The notes under the pieces are model-generated. The model was not told where the DNA came from. It did not search any database and saw only the letters and a program-made list of their open reading frames with translations. From the NCBI RefSeq assembly GCF_900099825.1, contig NZ_LT629693.1, positions 2,728,001 through 2,792,000 on the forward strand: a stretch of 64,000 nt of DNA. The letters run 5' to 3'. The DNA is from Bradyrhizobium ottawaense. GTDB lineage: Bacteria > Pseudomonadota > Alphaproteobacteria > Rhizobiales > Xanthobacteraceae. This document shows positions 53,906 through 62,978 of this stretch, in pieces. Position 1 is the first letter of the stretch. Every line of letters begins with the position of its first letter. A program made the position numbers and the translations under genes.

Positions 53906-54817
53906 TTATTTATACGAATCCGGATCCGGCGAGTCCGAGGGCTTGGCGAATTCGTTCTTCAGCTCGCTGCCGATCGGCACGTTGAGGTTCAGCCCCTTCG
54001 GCGGAATCTTCTGCGTGAACCACTTGTCGTAAATCTTCTGGCCCTCGCCGCCGGTATAGAGTGCGGCGGTCGCGGCATCGACCACCTTCTTGAAGGCCGG
54101 ATCGTCCTTGCGCAGCATGATGCCATAGGGCTCGGGCTTGGAGAACGCATCCTTGGAGATGACGTAATCGTCCGGGGCTTTCGATCCGGCGGCGAGGCTT
54201 GCCAGCAGGATATCGTCCATTACGAAGGCCACCGCGCGATCGGTTTCGACCATCAGGAAGGCCTCGGCATGATCCTTGGCCGGAATGATGTTGATGCTGA
54301 GATTGCGCGCGGCGTTGGCTTCGGTGAGCTGCTTGATGTTGGTGGTGCCGGCGGTCGAGACCACCGTCTTACCCTTGAGATCGTCAATCGAATTGATCTT
54401 GCTCGCCTTCTTGGTGACGTAGCGGCTCGCGGTCAGGAAGTGGGTGTTGGTGTAGGCGATCTGCTTCTGCCGCTCGGTATTGTTGGTGGTCGAACCGCAT
54501 TCGAGATCAATCGTGCCGTTGGCGAGCAGCGGAATGCGGGTCGACGACGTCACCGGATTGAGCTTGACTTCGAGCTTGTCGAGCTTGAGTTCCTTCTTCA
54601 CGGCATCGACGATCTTGTAGCAGATGTCCATGGCATAGCCGATCGGCTTCTGGCTGTCGTCCAGATAGGAGAACGGGATCGAGGAGTCGCGAAAGCCGAG
54701 CGTAATGGCGCCGGTTTCCTTGATGTTCTTCAGCGTCCCCGTCAGGTCCTCGGCTCGCGCCTGGCCTGCGCAAAGCGCGGCGGTGAACGACAAGCCGATG
54801 ATAGTCGAGCGTTTCAT
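53906..54817 (-). CDS. gltI: Glutamate/aspartate-binding protein, copy 2 (tandem paralogue)
   Basis: The 303-residue protein has a signal peptide (MKRSTIIGLSFTAALCAGQ) and a mature part that by eye is more than four-fifths identical to copy 1, including the CGSTTNNTER and RKDDPAFKKVVDAATA blocks and the identical ending LKNEFAKPSDSPDPDSYK. Differences cluster at sites such as SKAPDDYVISKDAF against SKDPDAYVISSDAF, so ligand range may differ. It begins 20 bases after the alpha/beta hydrolase stop, so it may be cotranscribed with that gene. Confidence 0.93.
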   Translation of the reverse strand: MKRSTIIGLSFTAALCAGQARAEDLTGTLKNIKETGAITLGFRDSSIPFSYLDDSQKPIGYAMDICYKIVDAVKKELKLDKLEVKLNPVTSSTRIPLLANGTIDLECGSTTNNTERQKQIAYTNTHFLTASRYVTKKASKINSIDDLKGKTVVSTAGTTNIKQLTEANAARNLSINIIPAKDHAEAFLMVETDRAVAFVMDDILLASLAAGSKAPDDYVISKDAFSKPEPYGIMLRKDDPAFKKVVDAATAALYTGGEGQKIYDKWFTQKIPPKGLNLNVPIGSELKNEFAKPSDSPDPDSYK

Positions 54818-54837
54818 ACCTGTACTCCTCGTCTGGG

Positions 54838-55692
54838 TTACGTCGATTGCTTGAGAATCTCGCCGAGCACCGGCGAGATGTAGCGGCGAAACTGATCGGG
54901 ATTTTCGCTCATCGGAAAATGGCCGAGCTGCTCCATGATGGTGACACTGGCGCCAGGGATCGCGGCGGCGGTCCGTTTGGTATCTTCCGGCGTGCAGGAG
55001 AAATCATACTCGCCGGTGAGCAGAAACAGCGGACATACTTTAGTATCGATCTGCGCCACCCGGCCGCGCAGGTCGCCGTCGACCCGGTAGAAATAGAGAT
55101 CGCCCTTGAAGACGCCCGGACCGCCCTGTTTATAGCCCCACAGCGTCTCCATCCGCGAACTGGCCGGGCTTTGCGGCGCGATCAGGCCGGATACCAGCGC
55201 GGCGCAGACTTCGCCGCCATGGACATCGGGGCGGTTGAGCCATGTGGTGTCGTACCACGGCGCCTGGAAATCGGCTGCCTCGAGCCCGATCAGCGCGCGG
55301 AATTCCGCGGCATGGTCGATCGCGAGGTTGAGGACGATGCGGCCGCCGATCGAGCATCCCATCACGACCGGCCTGTCGAGTTTCAGCGCCCGGCAGAAGG
55401 CGCGGATGGTCTGCGTGTAGCGCGCCGTCGTGAGCTGATATTCCGAACCGTCCCAGCTATCAGGCGGGTTGGATTTGCCGTGCCAGGGCATGTCGAAGGC
55501 GATGATGCGGAAATTCTTCGCGAATGCTTCATCGGCGAGCAGATGCCGCCATTGCCTGTTGTCGGCGCCCGCGGTGTGCAGGCACACCAGCGGGATCCCC
55601 GTGCCGCTTTCCTCGAAATAGATGCGGTGCATCTCGCCATCGATATCGACATGGACGTAACGGCCCACCATCGCCTCGATATCGCCGTTCAT
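54838..55692 (-). CDS. Alpha/beta hydrolase
   Basis: The 284-residue protein has the alpha/beta hydrolase pattern: oxyanion region LVCLHTAGADNRQWRHLL, the nucleophile elbow MGCSIGGR (Ser in GCSIGG), an acid residue in LLTGEYDFSCTPED and the final His in QLGHFPMSENP. It could hydrolyse an ester or a C-C bond of a ring-cleavage product. The ATG at 55692 overlaps the stop of the small partner gene (ATGA). A much longer open frame reaching 56577 comes from an upstream frame and is not the gene. Confidence 0.88.
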   Translation of the reverse strand: MNGDIEAMVGRYVHVDIDGEMHRIYFEESGTGIPLVCLHTAGADNRQWRHLLADEAFAKNFRIIAFDMPWHGKSNPPDSWDGSEYQLTTARYTQTIRAFCRALKLDRPVVMGCSIGGRIVLNLAIDHAAEFRALIGLEAADFQAPWYDTTWLNRPDVHGGEVCAALVSGLIAPQSPASSRMETLWGYKQGGPGVFKGDLYFYRVDGDLRGRVAQIDTKVCPLFLLTGEYDFSCTPEDTKRTAAAIPGASVTIMEQLGHFPMSENPDQFRRYISPVLGEILKQST

Positions 55693-56105
55693 GATGCCAC
55701 CATGACGAAGTTCTGCCGCGGCAGCGCCAGCACGTCCTTGAAATATTGCAGGTTGGCGATGAAGGGATGCAGGTCGCCTTCCAGCACCGCATCCCCGCGC
55801 TTGGTCAGCGCCAAGAGATCGTGGAAGCCCGGCCGCGGCGCGGCCTGCCAATGTTCGGCCCAGGCCGTGGGCGAGGCGCGATAGGAAAATCGCCACGACC
55901 GCATCAAGACCGGCGCCGGGGTCAGGTCGACGATCCGTCCCTGACGGATCGAGGCGTGAAAGGGATGGCCGGTCGGTCCGAGCAGGCATTCGCAATCGAG
56001 AAAGCGGCCGCGTGCGATCAGCGCCGGCGTCTGGTCGAGAAGGGCCGGAATTCCGGCGAACGCCTGAATGACAGCGGCGTCGGTGGCGTTCGTAGTTGAA
56101 ATCAT
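55689..56105 (-). CDS. Small protein coupled to the hydrolase, possibly SCP2-like
   Basis: The 138-residue protein starts at ATG 56105. It has a beta-rich middle (FHASIRQGRIVDLTPAPVLM) and a helix-rich end (AVLEGDLHPFIANLQYFKDV) that recalls the SCP2 sterol-carrier fold, where a G...EGD...L pattern is common. This is only a visual resemblance. The gene is translationally coupled to the alpha/beta hydrolase, which indicates a functional pair (for example a substrate-presenting subunit). No cofactor motif is seen. Confidence 0.6.
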   Translation of the reverse strand: MISTTNATDAAVIQAFAGIPALLDQTPALIARGRFLDCECLLGPTGHPFHASIRQGRIVDLTPAPVLMRSWRFSYRASPTAWAEHWQAAPRPGFHDLLALTKRGDAVLEGDLHPFIANLQYFKDVLALPRQNFVMVAS

Positions 56106-56225
56106 GCGCTCCAGAGCGTGTCCCGCGGCGCCGGCATTGGCGAGCACAGGATGGCCCGAAGCTCGGGCCGTCGCAAGGTACCGCGACCTTTAGTCTGCCT
56201 TGATTATTGCTTGCCGCCGCTGCCC

Positions 56226-57059
56226 CTAGCCCGCCTTGATGACCTTCAACGTACTCGGCCGGGCCGGCTGCGCCATCGCCCGCATCAGGATCTGCACTTC
56301 CTTTTTCAGCATCTCGGCCAGCTCGGCCTCGCGCCGCCGGATACGGTCGCTGGAGGCGCCGATGCTCAAGGCCGCGACCACCAGCCCGGTGTCGTCGCGA
56401 ACCGGCACGCCGACCCCGCCCATGCCGGGATAGGCGGCGTCGAGCAGCAGGGTGTGGCCGTGCTTGCGTGCCGCCGTAATGCGTTCGCGCAGATATTTCG
56501 GCGTGATGCGCGGCGACTTCGCCAGCCGCGGTATCAACACCTCGATGATCGCCTCGATCTCGGCATCCGGCAACCACACCATCAGTGCGAGGCTGCCGGC
56601 ACCGACGCCAAGCGGCCGGCGGCTGCCGATCTGCAGGTAATTCGGCTGCAGCGGATGGCTGCCGACCGAGCGCGCCAGATACAGCGCCTCGACGCCGCTG
56701 CGCACCGACAACAGTGCGGTATCGGCGGATCGCTCCGACAGCCGCAGCAGGCTCGGCTGCGCCAGTTCGGCGATATCGACGGTGCGGCGCGCGCTGATCG
56801 CCATCACGCGCGCTTCCTGGCCGAGTTCATAGGTTTTCGCGCCGGCGACGCGGCTGACAAAGCCCTCGTCGATCAAGGAACCCAGAATGCGCAGCGTCGT
56901 CGCCTTGTTCAGCGAAGTCGCATCCGCAATCTCGGTCAGCCGCAGCGGCGAATTCTGCGCCAGCACGCGCAGGATCGCGCAGACCTTCTGGATGGCGTTG
57001 AACTTGTCGGCCTGCCCGACCACGGACAGCACCGGCTTTTTCTTGTGCGTCCCCGCCAT
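56226..57059 (-). CDS. IclR family transcriptional regulator
   Basis: The 277-residue protein has the IclR winged helix (VCAILRVLAQNSPLRLTEIA, then LNKATTLRILGSLIDEGFV) and the C-terminal GAF-like effector domain with AAYPGMGGVGVPVRDDTGLV. IclR proteins sense aromatic or carboxylate ligands and control adjacent catabolic genes. The ATG at 57059 with GGAG upstream is preferred. It lies between the MFS transporter gene and the hydrolase pair on the same strand and may control either. Confidence 0.92.
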   Translation of the reverse strand: MAGTHKKKPVLSVVGQADKFNAIQKVCAILRVLAQNSPLRLTEIADATSLNKATTLRILGSLIDEGFVSRVAGAKTYELGQEARVMAISARRTVDIAELAQPSLLRLSERSADTALLSVRSGVEALYLARSVGSHPLQPNYLQIGSRRPLGVGAGSLALMVWLPDAEIEAIIEVLIPRLAKSPRITPKYLRERITAARKHGHTLLLDAAYPGMGGVGVPVRDDTGLVVAALSIGASSDRIRRREAELAEMLKKEVQILMRAMAQPARPSTLKVIKAG

Positions 57060-57116
57060 CGTCTGGTCTCCGCTTTCCCCCGATCCTAGAGCGAGCGAAG
57101 CGCTTGCGACAGGCAT

Positions 57117-58496
57117 TTATTTCGTCTGACAGACCGTTCTTTGTAGGATATCGGCCCGAATTTCGAGGCCATTCTCCAGCGTGGAAATATTATTCCGCAA
57201 GGCGAACCCGTCATCCGCCGACGTCCGCCGGATCGTGACCAGCGCGCAGAGGCTCACGATGCCGCACAGGGTGATGTAATAGCCGGGCGCGAGATTGCCG
57301 AAAAAGGCAAAGGTCCCCATCCAGGCCATGGTCACCGGCGACATGCCGCCGAATACCGTGACGCCGATATTGTAGCTCAGGCCGAGCCCGGTGCCGCGCG
57401 TCGCCGGCGGGAACAGTTCGGACATCAGCGCCGCGAGCGGTCCGAAGTAGAGCGCCTTCATGGTACCGAGGCAAAGCACGACCAGGATAATCACCATCGG
57501 CGTCGGCGTTTGCGTCAAGATCAGGAAGGCCGGAAAGGCCGATACCAGCAACAGCAGACAGAATGCGATCATGTGGGTGGTGCGCCCGATCCGGTCCGAG
57601 ATCATTCCGGCGATCGGCGGCAGCACGGTGACCGCGATGCCGGCGGCCAGCGCCGCCTGGAAGCCCACCGACGGCGGCAGCTTGAGCGTTTTGACCACGT
57701 AGGTCGGCATGTAGACGATGAGGTAGTTGACCGAGGTCGTCACCGCGATAGCGCCGATGCCCAGCAATACCCGAAGCTTCTGCTCGGCGAACACCCGGGT
57801 CACGACGGATTCGCCTTTGGCGGCGGGAGGCGCGGTCGCATCGTCGATATTGTTGCGGATATAGATGCCGATCGGCCCGATCAGGACGCCGAACAGGAAC
57901 GGAATCCGCCAGCCCCAGGATTCCAGATCGGCGGGGGTCATCGTCAAGGTGAGCCAGACGCCAAATCCCGACGCCAGCAATCCGCTCAGTCCCTGACTGG
58001 CGAATTGCCAGCTTGCCACGAAGCCACGCCGGTGCGGCATATGCTCGACCAGAAACGCGGTCGAGCTGCCGAACTCGCCCCCGGCGGAAAAGCCCTGCAC
58101 CAGACGCGCGAGAATGACCGCGATCGGGGCGAGAATACCGATGGTCGCGTAACCCGGCATCACGCCGACCGCCAGCGTACCGAACGTCATCATGACGATG
58201 GAAACCATCAACGACGCCTTGCGGCCGAAGCGATCGGCATAGACGCCGAGCACAACGCCGCCGATCGGCCGCGCCAGATACGACAGGCCGAACGTGCCCA
58301 GCGTCAGCAGCAGCGATGCCGTCTGGTCCTCATTCGGAAAGAACGCTTTCGACACATAGATGGCGAAATAGCCATAGACGGCGATGTCGTACCATTCCAG
58401 CGCGTTACCGATCGAGGTCGCGACGATCAGCTTAGTAACGTCCTTTTGTTTCGGCACGCACGATACGTCTCGCACTTCGGTTCCCGACAACGCCAT
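57117..58496 (-). CDS. MFS transporter of the metabolite:H+ symporter (MHS) type
   Basis: The 459-residue protein has 12 helices and MHS-type signatures: TSIGNALEWYDIAVYGYFA at the start, FGLSYLARPIGGVVLGVYAD with the DRFGRK motif A, and VQGFSAGGEFGSSTAFLVEH. Relatives import shikimate, proline/betaine, citrate or aromatic acids with protons. The ATG at 58496 is used. It is directly upstream of the IclR gene, 57 bases away, and downstream of the M20 peptidase gene. Confidence 0.92.
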   Translation of the reverse strand: MALSGTEVRDVSCVPKQKDVTKLIVATSIGNALEWYDIAVYGYFAIYVSKAFFPNEDQTASLLLTLGTFGLSYLARPIGGVVLGVYADRFGRKASLMVSIVMMTFGTLAVGVMPGYATIGILAPIAVILARLVQGFSAGGEFGSSTAFLVEHMPHRRGFVASWQFASQGLSGLLASGFGVWLTLTMTPADLESWGWRIPFLFGVLIGPIGIYIRNNIDDATAPPAAKGESVVTRVFAEQKLRVLLGIGAIAVTTSVNYLIVYMPTYVVKTLKLPPSVGFQAALAAGIAVTVLPPIAGMISDRIGRTTHMIAFCLLLLVSAFPAFLILTQTPTPMVIILVVLCLGTMKALYFGPLAALMSELFPPATRGTGLGLSYNIGVTVFGGMSPVTMAWMGTFAFFGNLAPGYYITLCGIVSLCALVTIRRTSADDGFALRNNISTLENGLEIRADILQRTVCQTK

Positions 58497-58546
58497 CTAC
58501 GATATCCTTTTCCAAACCCGATTCCGTGTCGTCGCGCCGCATCCCG

Positions 58547-59932
58547 TCAGGACTTGCGCGGCGTTTCGCCGAGATCCCAGAACAGCCCCGCCATGATCGC
58601 CAGCGCTTCCTCGGTCAGCGGCAGCAGGATGTGCTCGTCCGGCGCGTGCTGCGAGCAACCGGGGTAGGAATGCGGCACCCAGATCGTCGGCAGCCCGAGC
58701 CCTTCGGCGAATACGCCATTGGGCAGCGAACCGCCAATATTCGGCAGGATCGCCGGCGACTTTCCGGTGGTCTTGCGGATCGAATTCGCCGCCCAGTTCA
58801 CCCAGGGACTATCGACATCGGTTCGCGACGCGCCAAACCGCTGCTGGCCGGTGACGTCGATCATCGCAAAGCCATTGGCGTGCAGATAGTCCCTGACGGC
58901 ATCGACGACCTTTTCGTATTCGGTGCCGACCACGAAGCGAAGCTGCAGCACCGCGCGCGCCCGCCCCGGGATCGCATTCGCCGGCTCCTCGATATTGCCC
59001 GACGACATCGCCAGCACTTCCAGCGTGTTCCAGGCATAGACGCGTTCGGCGGCCGACAGGTCGTCTTCGCCCCAATTTTCGGACAGCTGCGGCTCATCCG
59101 CCGTCGGCTTCACCTCCACTTCGGCCAGCACGGAGCGAATCTGGTTGGTGATGCGCGGCGGCCTCATGATCTCCAGCTTCATCCGCCCCCGGTGATCGAC
59201 CAGTGCGGCAATGGCATTGGCGAGGATGGTGGCGGGGTTGGCGAGCAGCCCGCCCCAATTGCCGGAGTGATTGCCGCCTTCGCGCAGGTTGACATCGAGC
59301 GCAATGCGGACACCGCCACGGCAGCCGAGAAAGACGGTGGGACGGTCCGCCGACAGCCGGGGACCGTCGGAAGCCAGCAACAGGTCGGCCTTCAATTCCT
59401 CGTGCAAGGAGGCGCAGACCTGCGCCAGATCCGGCGAGCCGATTTCCTCAGAGGTCTCGATGATGAACTTGGCGTTGAAGCCGAGCTTGCCGCCCCTCGC
59501 CTCGTGCACCGCACGCAACGCCGCCATATTGATGCTGTGCTGACCCTTGTTGTCGGCGGTGCCGCGGCCGTAGACCCGCTCGCCTTTGGTCGTGGTCCGC
59601 CACGGATCGAGATTGTCCCGCCATTCGCCGGCCATGCCGCCGACGACATCGCCGTGGCCATAGGACAGCACGGTCAGCAGCGACGGGTCCTCGCGATAGT
59701 CGGCCAGCAGATAGGGCCCCTTGCCGATGGGCGATTCCACGATCCGCGTCGTAAATCCCATTTCTTCGAAGGCCGGCGTCAGACCCTCCACCAGATAGGC
59801 GCGCATCGGATCGCCCGGCAGCGGTTCCTGGCTCTGCGTCCTGAATCCGACCCTGCGGTTCAGCTCAGTGATAAACGCGCCGGAATGAAGATGCTCGCGC
59901 GCTTTCGCAATCGCGTCGGCTCTGGTCGCCAT
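58547..59932 (-). CDS. M20 family metallopeptidase (ArgE/DapE type)
   Basis: The 461-residue protein shows the di-zinc M20 residues: GHGDVV with His93 and Asp95, GRGTADNKGQ with the bridging Asp127, ETSEEIGSP with Glu162/Glu163 as general base and ligand, and a dimerisation domain inserted in the middle. It would cleave an amide or dipeptide. The ATG at 59932, preceded by AAGGAAAAG, is preferred to the one at 59953, which has no ribosome site. It probably heads an operon with the MFS and IclR genes, suggesting import and cleavage of an amide compound. Confidence 0.9.
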   Translation of the reverse strand: MATRADAIAKAREHLHSGAFITELNRRVGFRTQSQEPLPGDPMRAYLVEGLTPAFEEMGFTTRIVESPIGKGPYLLADYREDPSLLTVLSYGHGDVVGGMAGEWRDNLDPWRTTTKGERVYGRGTADNKGQHSINMAALRAVHEARGGKLGFNAKFIIETSEEIGSPDLAQVCASLHEELKADLLLASDGPRLSADRPTVFLGCRGGVRIALDVNLREGGNHSGNWGGLLANPATILANAIAALVDHRGRMKLEIMRPPRITNQIRSVLAEVEVKPTADEPQLSENWGEDDLSAAERVYAWNTLEVLAMSSGNIEEPANAIPGRARAVLQLRFVVGTEYEKVVDAVRDYLHANGFAMIDVTGQQRFGASRTDVDSPWVNWAANSIRKTTGKSPAILPNIGGSLPNGVFAEGLGLPTIWVPHSYPGCSQHAPDEHILLPLTEEALAIMAGLFWDLGETPRKS

Positions 59933-60102
59933 GGTCTTTTCCTTGGTACTCATGATTGTAGGGTCGCCAACCTATCGGGATAAATCGCCCGCTGGAAGTG
60001 GCGAGCGGGCTACCGAATGGGCCTTGCCAAAGCCGGCCGGAATGCAACAACTTGGACCTCATAGCCCGGCATCCGACCGGGCGACTATCAGGGAGGCCGT
60101 TC

Positions 60103-60729
60103 ATGAAAACGATCCTGCGTGCGTCCGCGATGTGTCTGTTGTTTGCCGGTTCCGCCATGGCACTCACCGGTGAACGGATGGCGGAAATGCCGCTCGACAA
60201 GATGACGCCCGCCCAGCGCGCCGTGGCCGATGCCATCATGTCCGGCCCGCGCAAGGGGATCGGCGGCCCGTTCAATGCCTGGCTGCGCAGCCCGGTGCTG
60301 GCAGACCGGCTGCAGAAGGTCGGCGAATATATCCGTTTCGACACCTCGCTCGACAAGCGCGTCAACGAGATGGCGATCATCATGACCGCGCAGCACTGGG
60401 GCTCGCAATATGAGTGGTTTGCCCACGCCCCGCTGGCGATCAAGGCCGGCCTCGACCCGGCCATCGTTGCCGCGATCGGCGCCGGGAACAAGCCCGACAA
60501 CATGAAGGAAGATGAAGCCATCGTCTGGGAGTTCACCACCCAGCTTCGCAGGGATCACGCTGTAGATGACGCGATCTATGGCCGGGCGCTCGAAAAATTC
60601 GGCGAACAGGGCATCATGGACCTGGTCGCGGTCAACGGCTACTACGACGTGGTCTCGATGACGCTCAACGTCGCCCGCGTCGCGCCGCCGGCTGGCGAGC
60701 AATTGCCGTTCAAGCAGGCCGGGCGGTAG
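60103..60729 (+). CDS. Exported carboxymuconolactone decarboxylase-like protein
   Basis: The 208-residue protein has a short signal peptide (MKTILRASAMCLLFAGSAMA) followed by a CMD domain (GPFNAWLRSPVLADRLQKVG, then EMAIIMTAQHWGSQYEWFAH). The AhpD cysteine pair is absent (QHWGSQYEW instead), so it is not a peroxidase of that type. Export of a CMD protein is uncommon; if the signal is real, the protein works in the periplasm. A strong ribosome site (GGGAGG) precedes the ATG at 60103. It is followed by the flavin monooxygenase gene after 75 bases. Confidence 0.85.
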   Translation: MKTILRASAMCLLFAGSAMALTGERMAEMPLDKMTPAQRAVADAIMSGPRKGIGGPFNAWLRSPVLADRLQKVGEYIRFDTSLDKRVNEMAIIMTAQHWGSQYEWFAHAPLAIKAGLDPAIVAAIGAGNKPDNMKEDEAIVWEFTTQLRRDHAVDDAIYGRALEKFGEQGIMDLVAVNGYYDVVSMTLNVARVAPPAGEQLPFKQAGR

Positions 60730-60804
60730 ACTGCTATCCACACCATGGTCGCGTGGCGCCGCCGCGCGGCCGTCCTTTAGAAGTTGCCTTAGAAGTTTCC
60801 TTGC

Positions 60805-62193
60805 ATGAAGAAACAGATCCGGCTCAACGCCTTCGCCATGAACTGCGTGGCGCACCAGTCGCCGGGGTTGTGGACCCATCCGCGCGACCGCACCCTCGAC
60901 TATAACCGCCTGTCGTACTGGATCGACCTCGCCAAGACGCTGGAACGCGGCCGGTTTGACGGGCTGTTCCTTGCCGACGTGCTCGGCGTCTATGACGTCT
61001 ACGGCAACAGCCCCGATGCGGCCCTGCGCAATGCTGCGCAGACGCCTTCGAACGAACCGCTGATGCTGATTCCCGCGATGGCCGCCGTGACCGAGCATCT
61101 CGGCTTCGGCGTCACCAGCAATCTGTCGTTCGAACCGCCCTATCCATTTGCCCGCAGAATGTCGACGCTCGATCACCTCACCAATGGCCGCATCGGCTGG
61201 AACGTGGTGACCGGCTATCTCGACAGCGCCGCCCGCGGCGCCGGCAAGGACAAGCAGACCGCGCATGACGACCGCTACGACATCGCCGACGAATATATGG
61301 AGCTGGTCTACAAGCTCTGGGAAGGCAGCTGGGAGGACGACGCCGTGCTGCGCGACCGCGCGCGCGGGATTTTCGCCGATCCGTCGAAGGTGCATCGCAT
61401 CGAACACGAGGGCAATCATTACAAGCTCAATGCCATTCACCTGAGCGAGCCATCGCCGCAGCGGACGCCGGTGCTGTACCAGGCCGGAACTTCGCCGCGC
61501 GGGCGGCAATTCGCCGGCCAGCATGCCGAATGCGTGTTCATGTCGGGGCCGTCGGCCAAGATCATCGGCCCACGTGTCGCGGCGATCCGCGCGCAGGCCA
61601 AGGAGAACGGCCGGAATCCGGCCGAGATCCTGATGTTCAGCATGATGACGATCATTCTCGGCCGCACCGATGCCGAGGCAAAGGCGAAATACGCCGACTA
61701 TCGCCGCCACATCAATCCCGAGGGCGCATTGGCGCTGATGTCGGGTTGGACCGGCGTCGATTTCTCCGGCTACGACCTCGACCAGGAGGTGCGTCACGTC
61801 CAGAACGACGCCGGCCGCAGCGCGATGGACAACGTCACCCGCGGCGATCCGGACCGGGTCTGGACCGTGCGCGAGGTCATCGAGCATGTCGGCATCGGCG
61901 GCGCCGGACCGGTCGTGGTCGGCACCCCCGAGAAGGTCGCCGACGATATCGAGGCCTGGTTCGAGCAGACCGACGTCGACGGCCTCAACGTGCCGTTCGC
62001 GGTCTCGCCCGGCGACTTCGAGGACATCACCGACATGCTGGTCCCGGAACTGACCCGGCGAGGAATCTACAAGGAGAACTACGCCAAGGGCACGCTGCGC
62101 GAGAAGCTGTTCGGTGCCGGACGGGCGAGGCTAACGGATCAACATCCGGCGAGCCGGTACCGGCCGCAGGTATCGGCGAAGGCGGCGGAGTGA
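60805..62193 (+). CDS. LLM class flavin-dependent monooxygenase (NtaA/DszA type), second copy
   Basis: The 462-residue protein is another NtaA/SnaA/DszA-type monooxygenase: FDGLFLADVLGVYDVYGNSP, NLSFEPPYPFARRMSTLDHL, NGRIGWNVVTGYLDSAARGAG and VLYQAGTSPRGRQFA. It needs reduced FMN from a separate reductase, which is not encoded nearby. It resembles the protein at 35173 in fold and motifs, but many residues differ, so the substrate probably differs too. The gene is followed by a repeat block without genes. Confidence 0.9.
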   Translation: MKKQIRLNAFAMNCVAHQSPGLWTHPRDRTLDYNRLSYWIDLAKTLERGRFDGLFLADVLGVYDVYGNSPDAALRNAAQTPSNEPLMLIPAMAAVTEHLGFGVTSNLSFEPPYPFARRMSTLDHLTNGRIGWNVVTGYLDSAARGAGKDKQTAHDDRYDIADEYMELVYKLWEGSWEDDAVLRDRARGIFADPSKVHRIEHEGNHYKLNAIHLSEPSPQRTPVLYQAGTSPRGRQFAGQHAECVFMSGPSAKIIGPRVAAIRAQAKENGRNPAEILMFSMMTIILGRTDAEAKAKYADYRRHINPEGALALMSGWTGVDFSGYDLDQEVRHVQNDAGRSAMDNVTRGDPDRVWTVREVIEHVGIGGAGPVVVGTPEKVADDIEAWFEQTDVDGLNVPFAVSPGDFEDITDMLVPELTRRGIYKENYAKGTLREKLFGAGRARLTDQHPASRYRPQVSAKAAE

Positions 62194-62202
62194 GTTTTCG
62201 CA

Positions 62203-62299
62203 CTTCGTAGGGTGGGCAAAGCGAAGCGTGCCCACCATTGGCATTATTGCGCGAGGATGGTGGGCACGGCGCAAACGCGCCTTTGCGCACCCTACGAAG
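62203..62299. repeat. Palindromic GTAGGGTGGGC element
   Basis: CTTCGTAGGGTG at 62203-62214 is inverted at the right end (CACCCTACGAAG at 62288-62299), and the inner GTGGGCA-AAGCGAAGCG-TGCCCACC is itself paired with a second copy (GGTGGGCACGGCGC). It is a member of a palindromic family I remember from Bradyrhizobium genomes. It lies just after the monooxygenase stop and could form a large RNA hairpin. Confidence 0.75.
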
Positions 62300-62310
62300 C
62301 TGCCAAAGCC

Positions 62311-62393
62311 GTCATTGCGGGCGAAGCGAAGCAATCCATCTTGCAGCATCAAGAAAGAATGGATTGCTTCGTCGCCTCGCTCCTCGCAATGAC
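62311..62393. repeat. Palindromic GTCATTGCG...CGCAATGAC element
   Basis: GTCATTGCGGGCGAAGCGA with GCAATCCAT on the left is mirrored by ATGGATTGCTTCGTCGCC and CTCGCTCCTCGCAATGAC on the right. This is a widespread alphaproteobacterial palindromic word (my recall). It is distinct in sequence from the elements on either side. Confidence 0.75.
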
Positions 62394-62426
62394 GTTGATA
62401 GGTCTGAATACAGCTTCACGATCCCG

Positions 62427-62930
62427 CGGCGCGTTGCGCCCGAAGTTTTGCAAGAGAACCTTACCCTCCAAGTCAGAGGGCGCGGGGAAGACCGGGTGCG
62501 CGCTGCACCCGCGGTCTCGCGTGCGTAATGCACAAACAAATGCTGCACACGAGCATACAGGTTCAGCGGAGAACACCCGGCCTTCCCTGCGCAATGGCTT
62601 TACGGCTTATACGAGATCGTCCTGGTGACCGGCTTTCTTGCCACCATCATCAGCTTCAGCTTTCGCTTCCACCGACTTGACGCCAGCACCGGGGCCTCGG
62701 ACCCAAACGATTTCGCCGTACGCAACGACAGCGTTCGTCTTCGCCGCCATCGCGTCCACCGCTACCCGCCCCAACGTCTGCGACGATGGCCTACGCCCCT
62801 CTGGTGGGACAGGATGGCGGGAGTTAGACTTCTGATTTGCCCGACGCTGCAACGGAAATATTTTTATCCGAAGGGCTGGACATACTTTTGGTGATTTGCC
62901 CGTCGGATCAGTTTGCCGCAGGCATTTTTG
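62427..62930. repeat. Multi-copy composite element, no gene supported
   Basis: The 500 bases contain short frames that look like remnants rather than genes. The words CCAAGTCAGAGGGCGCGGGG and GCACCCGCGGTCTCGCGTGC, then GGCCTTCCCTGCGCAATGGC and TGATTTGCCCG, are ones I remember from a repeated composite of Bradyrhizobium/Rhodopseudomonas genomes, here in minus orientation. A minus-strand frame of about 47 residues (MAAKTNAVVAYGEIVWVRG) is the only gene-like string and lacks a ribosome site that I can see. I take the block as non-coding repeat. Confidence 0.55.
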
Positions 62931-62978
62931 TTGCAAGCGCAGGCGAAGCAGTGCATGCGCGAAAAAGACCGTAGCCTT

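Noticed and set aside
55693..56577. N-terminal extension of the alpha/beta hydrolase frame
   Set aside because: The upstream part is a low-complexity arginine/glycine-rich sequence overlapping the small partner gene. The ATG at 55692 with the ATGA overlap gives a normal hydrolase.
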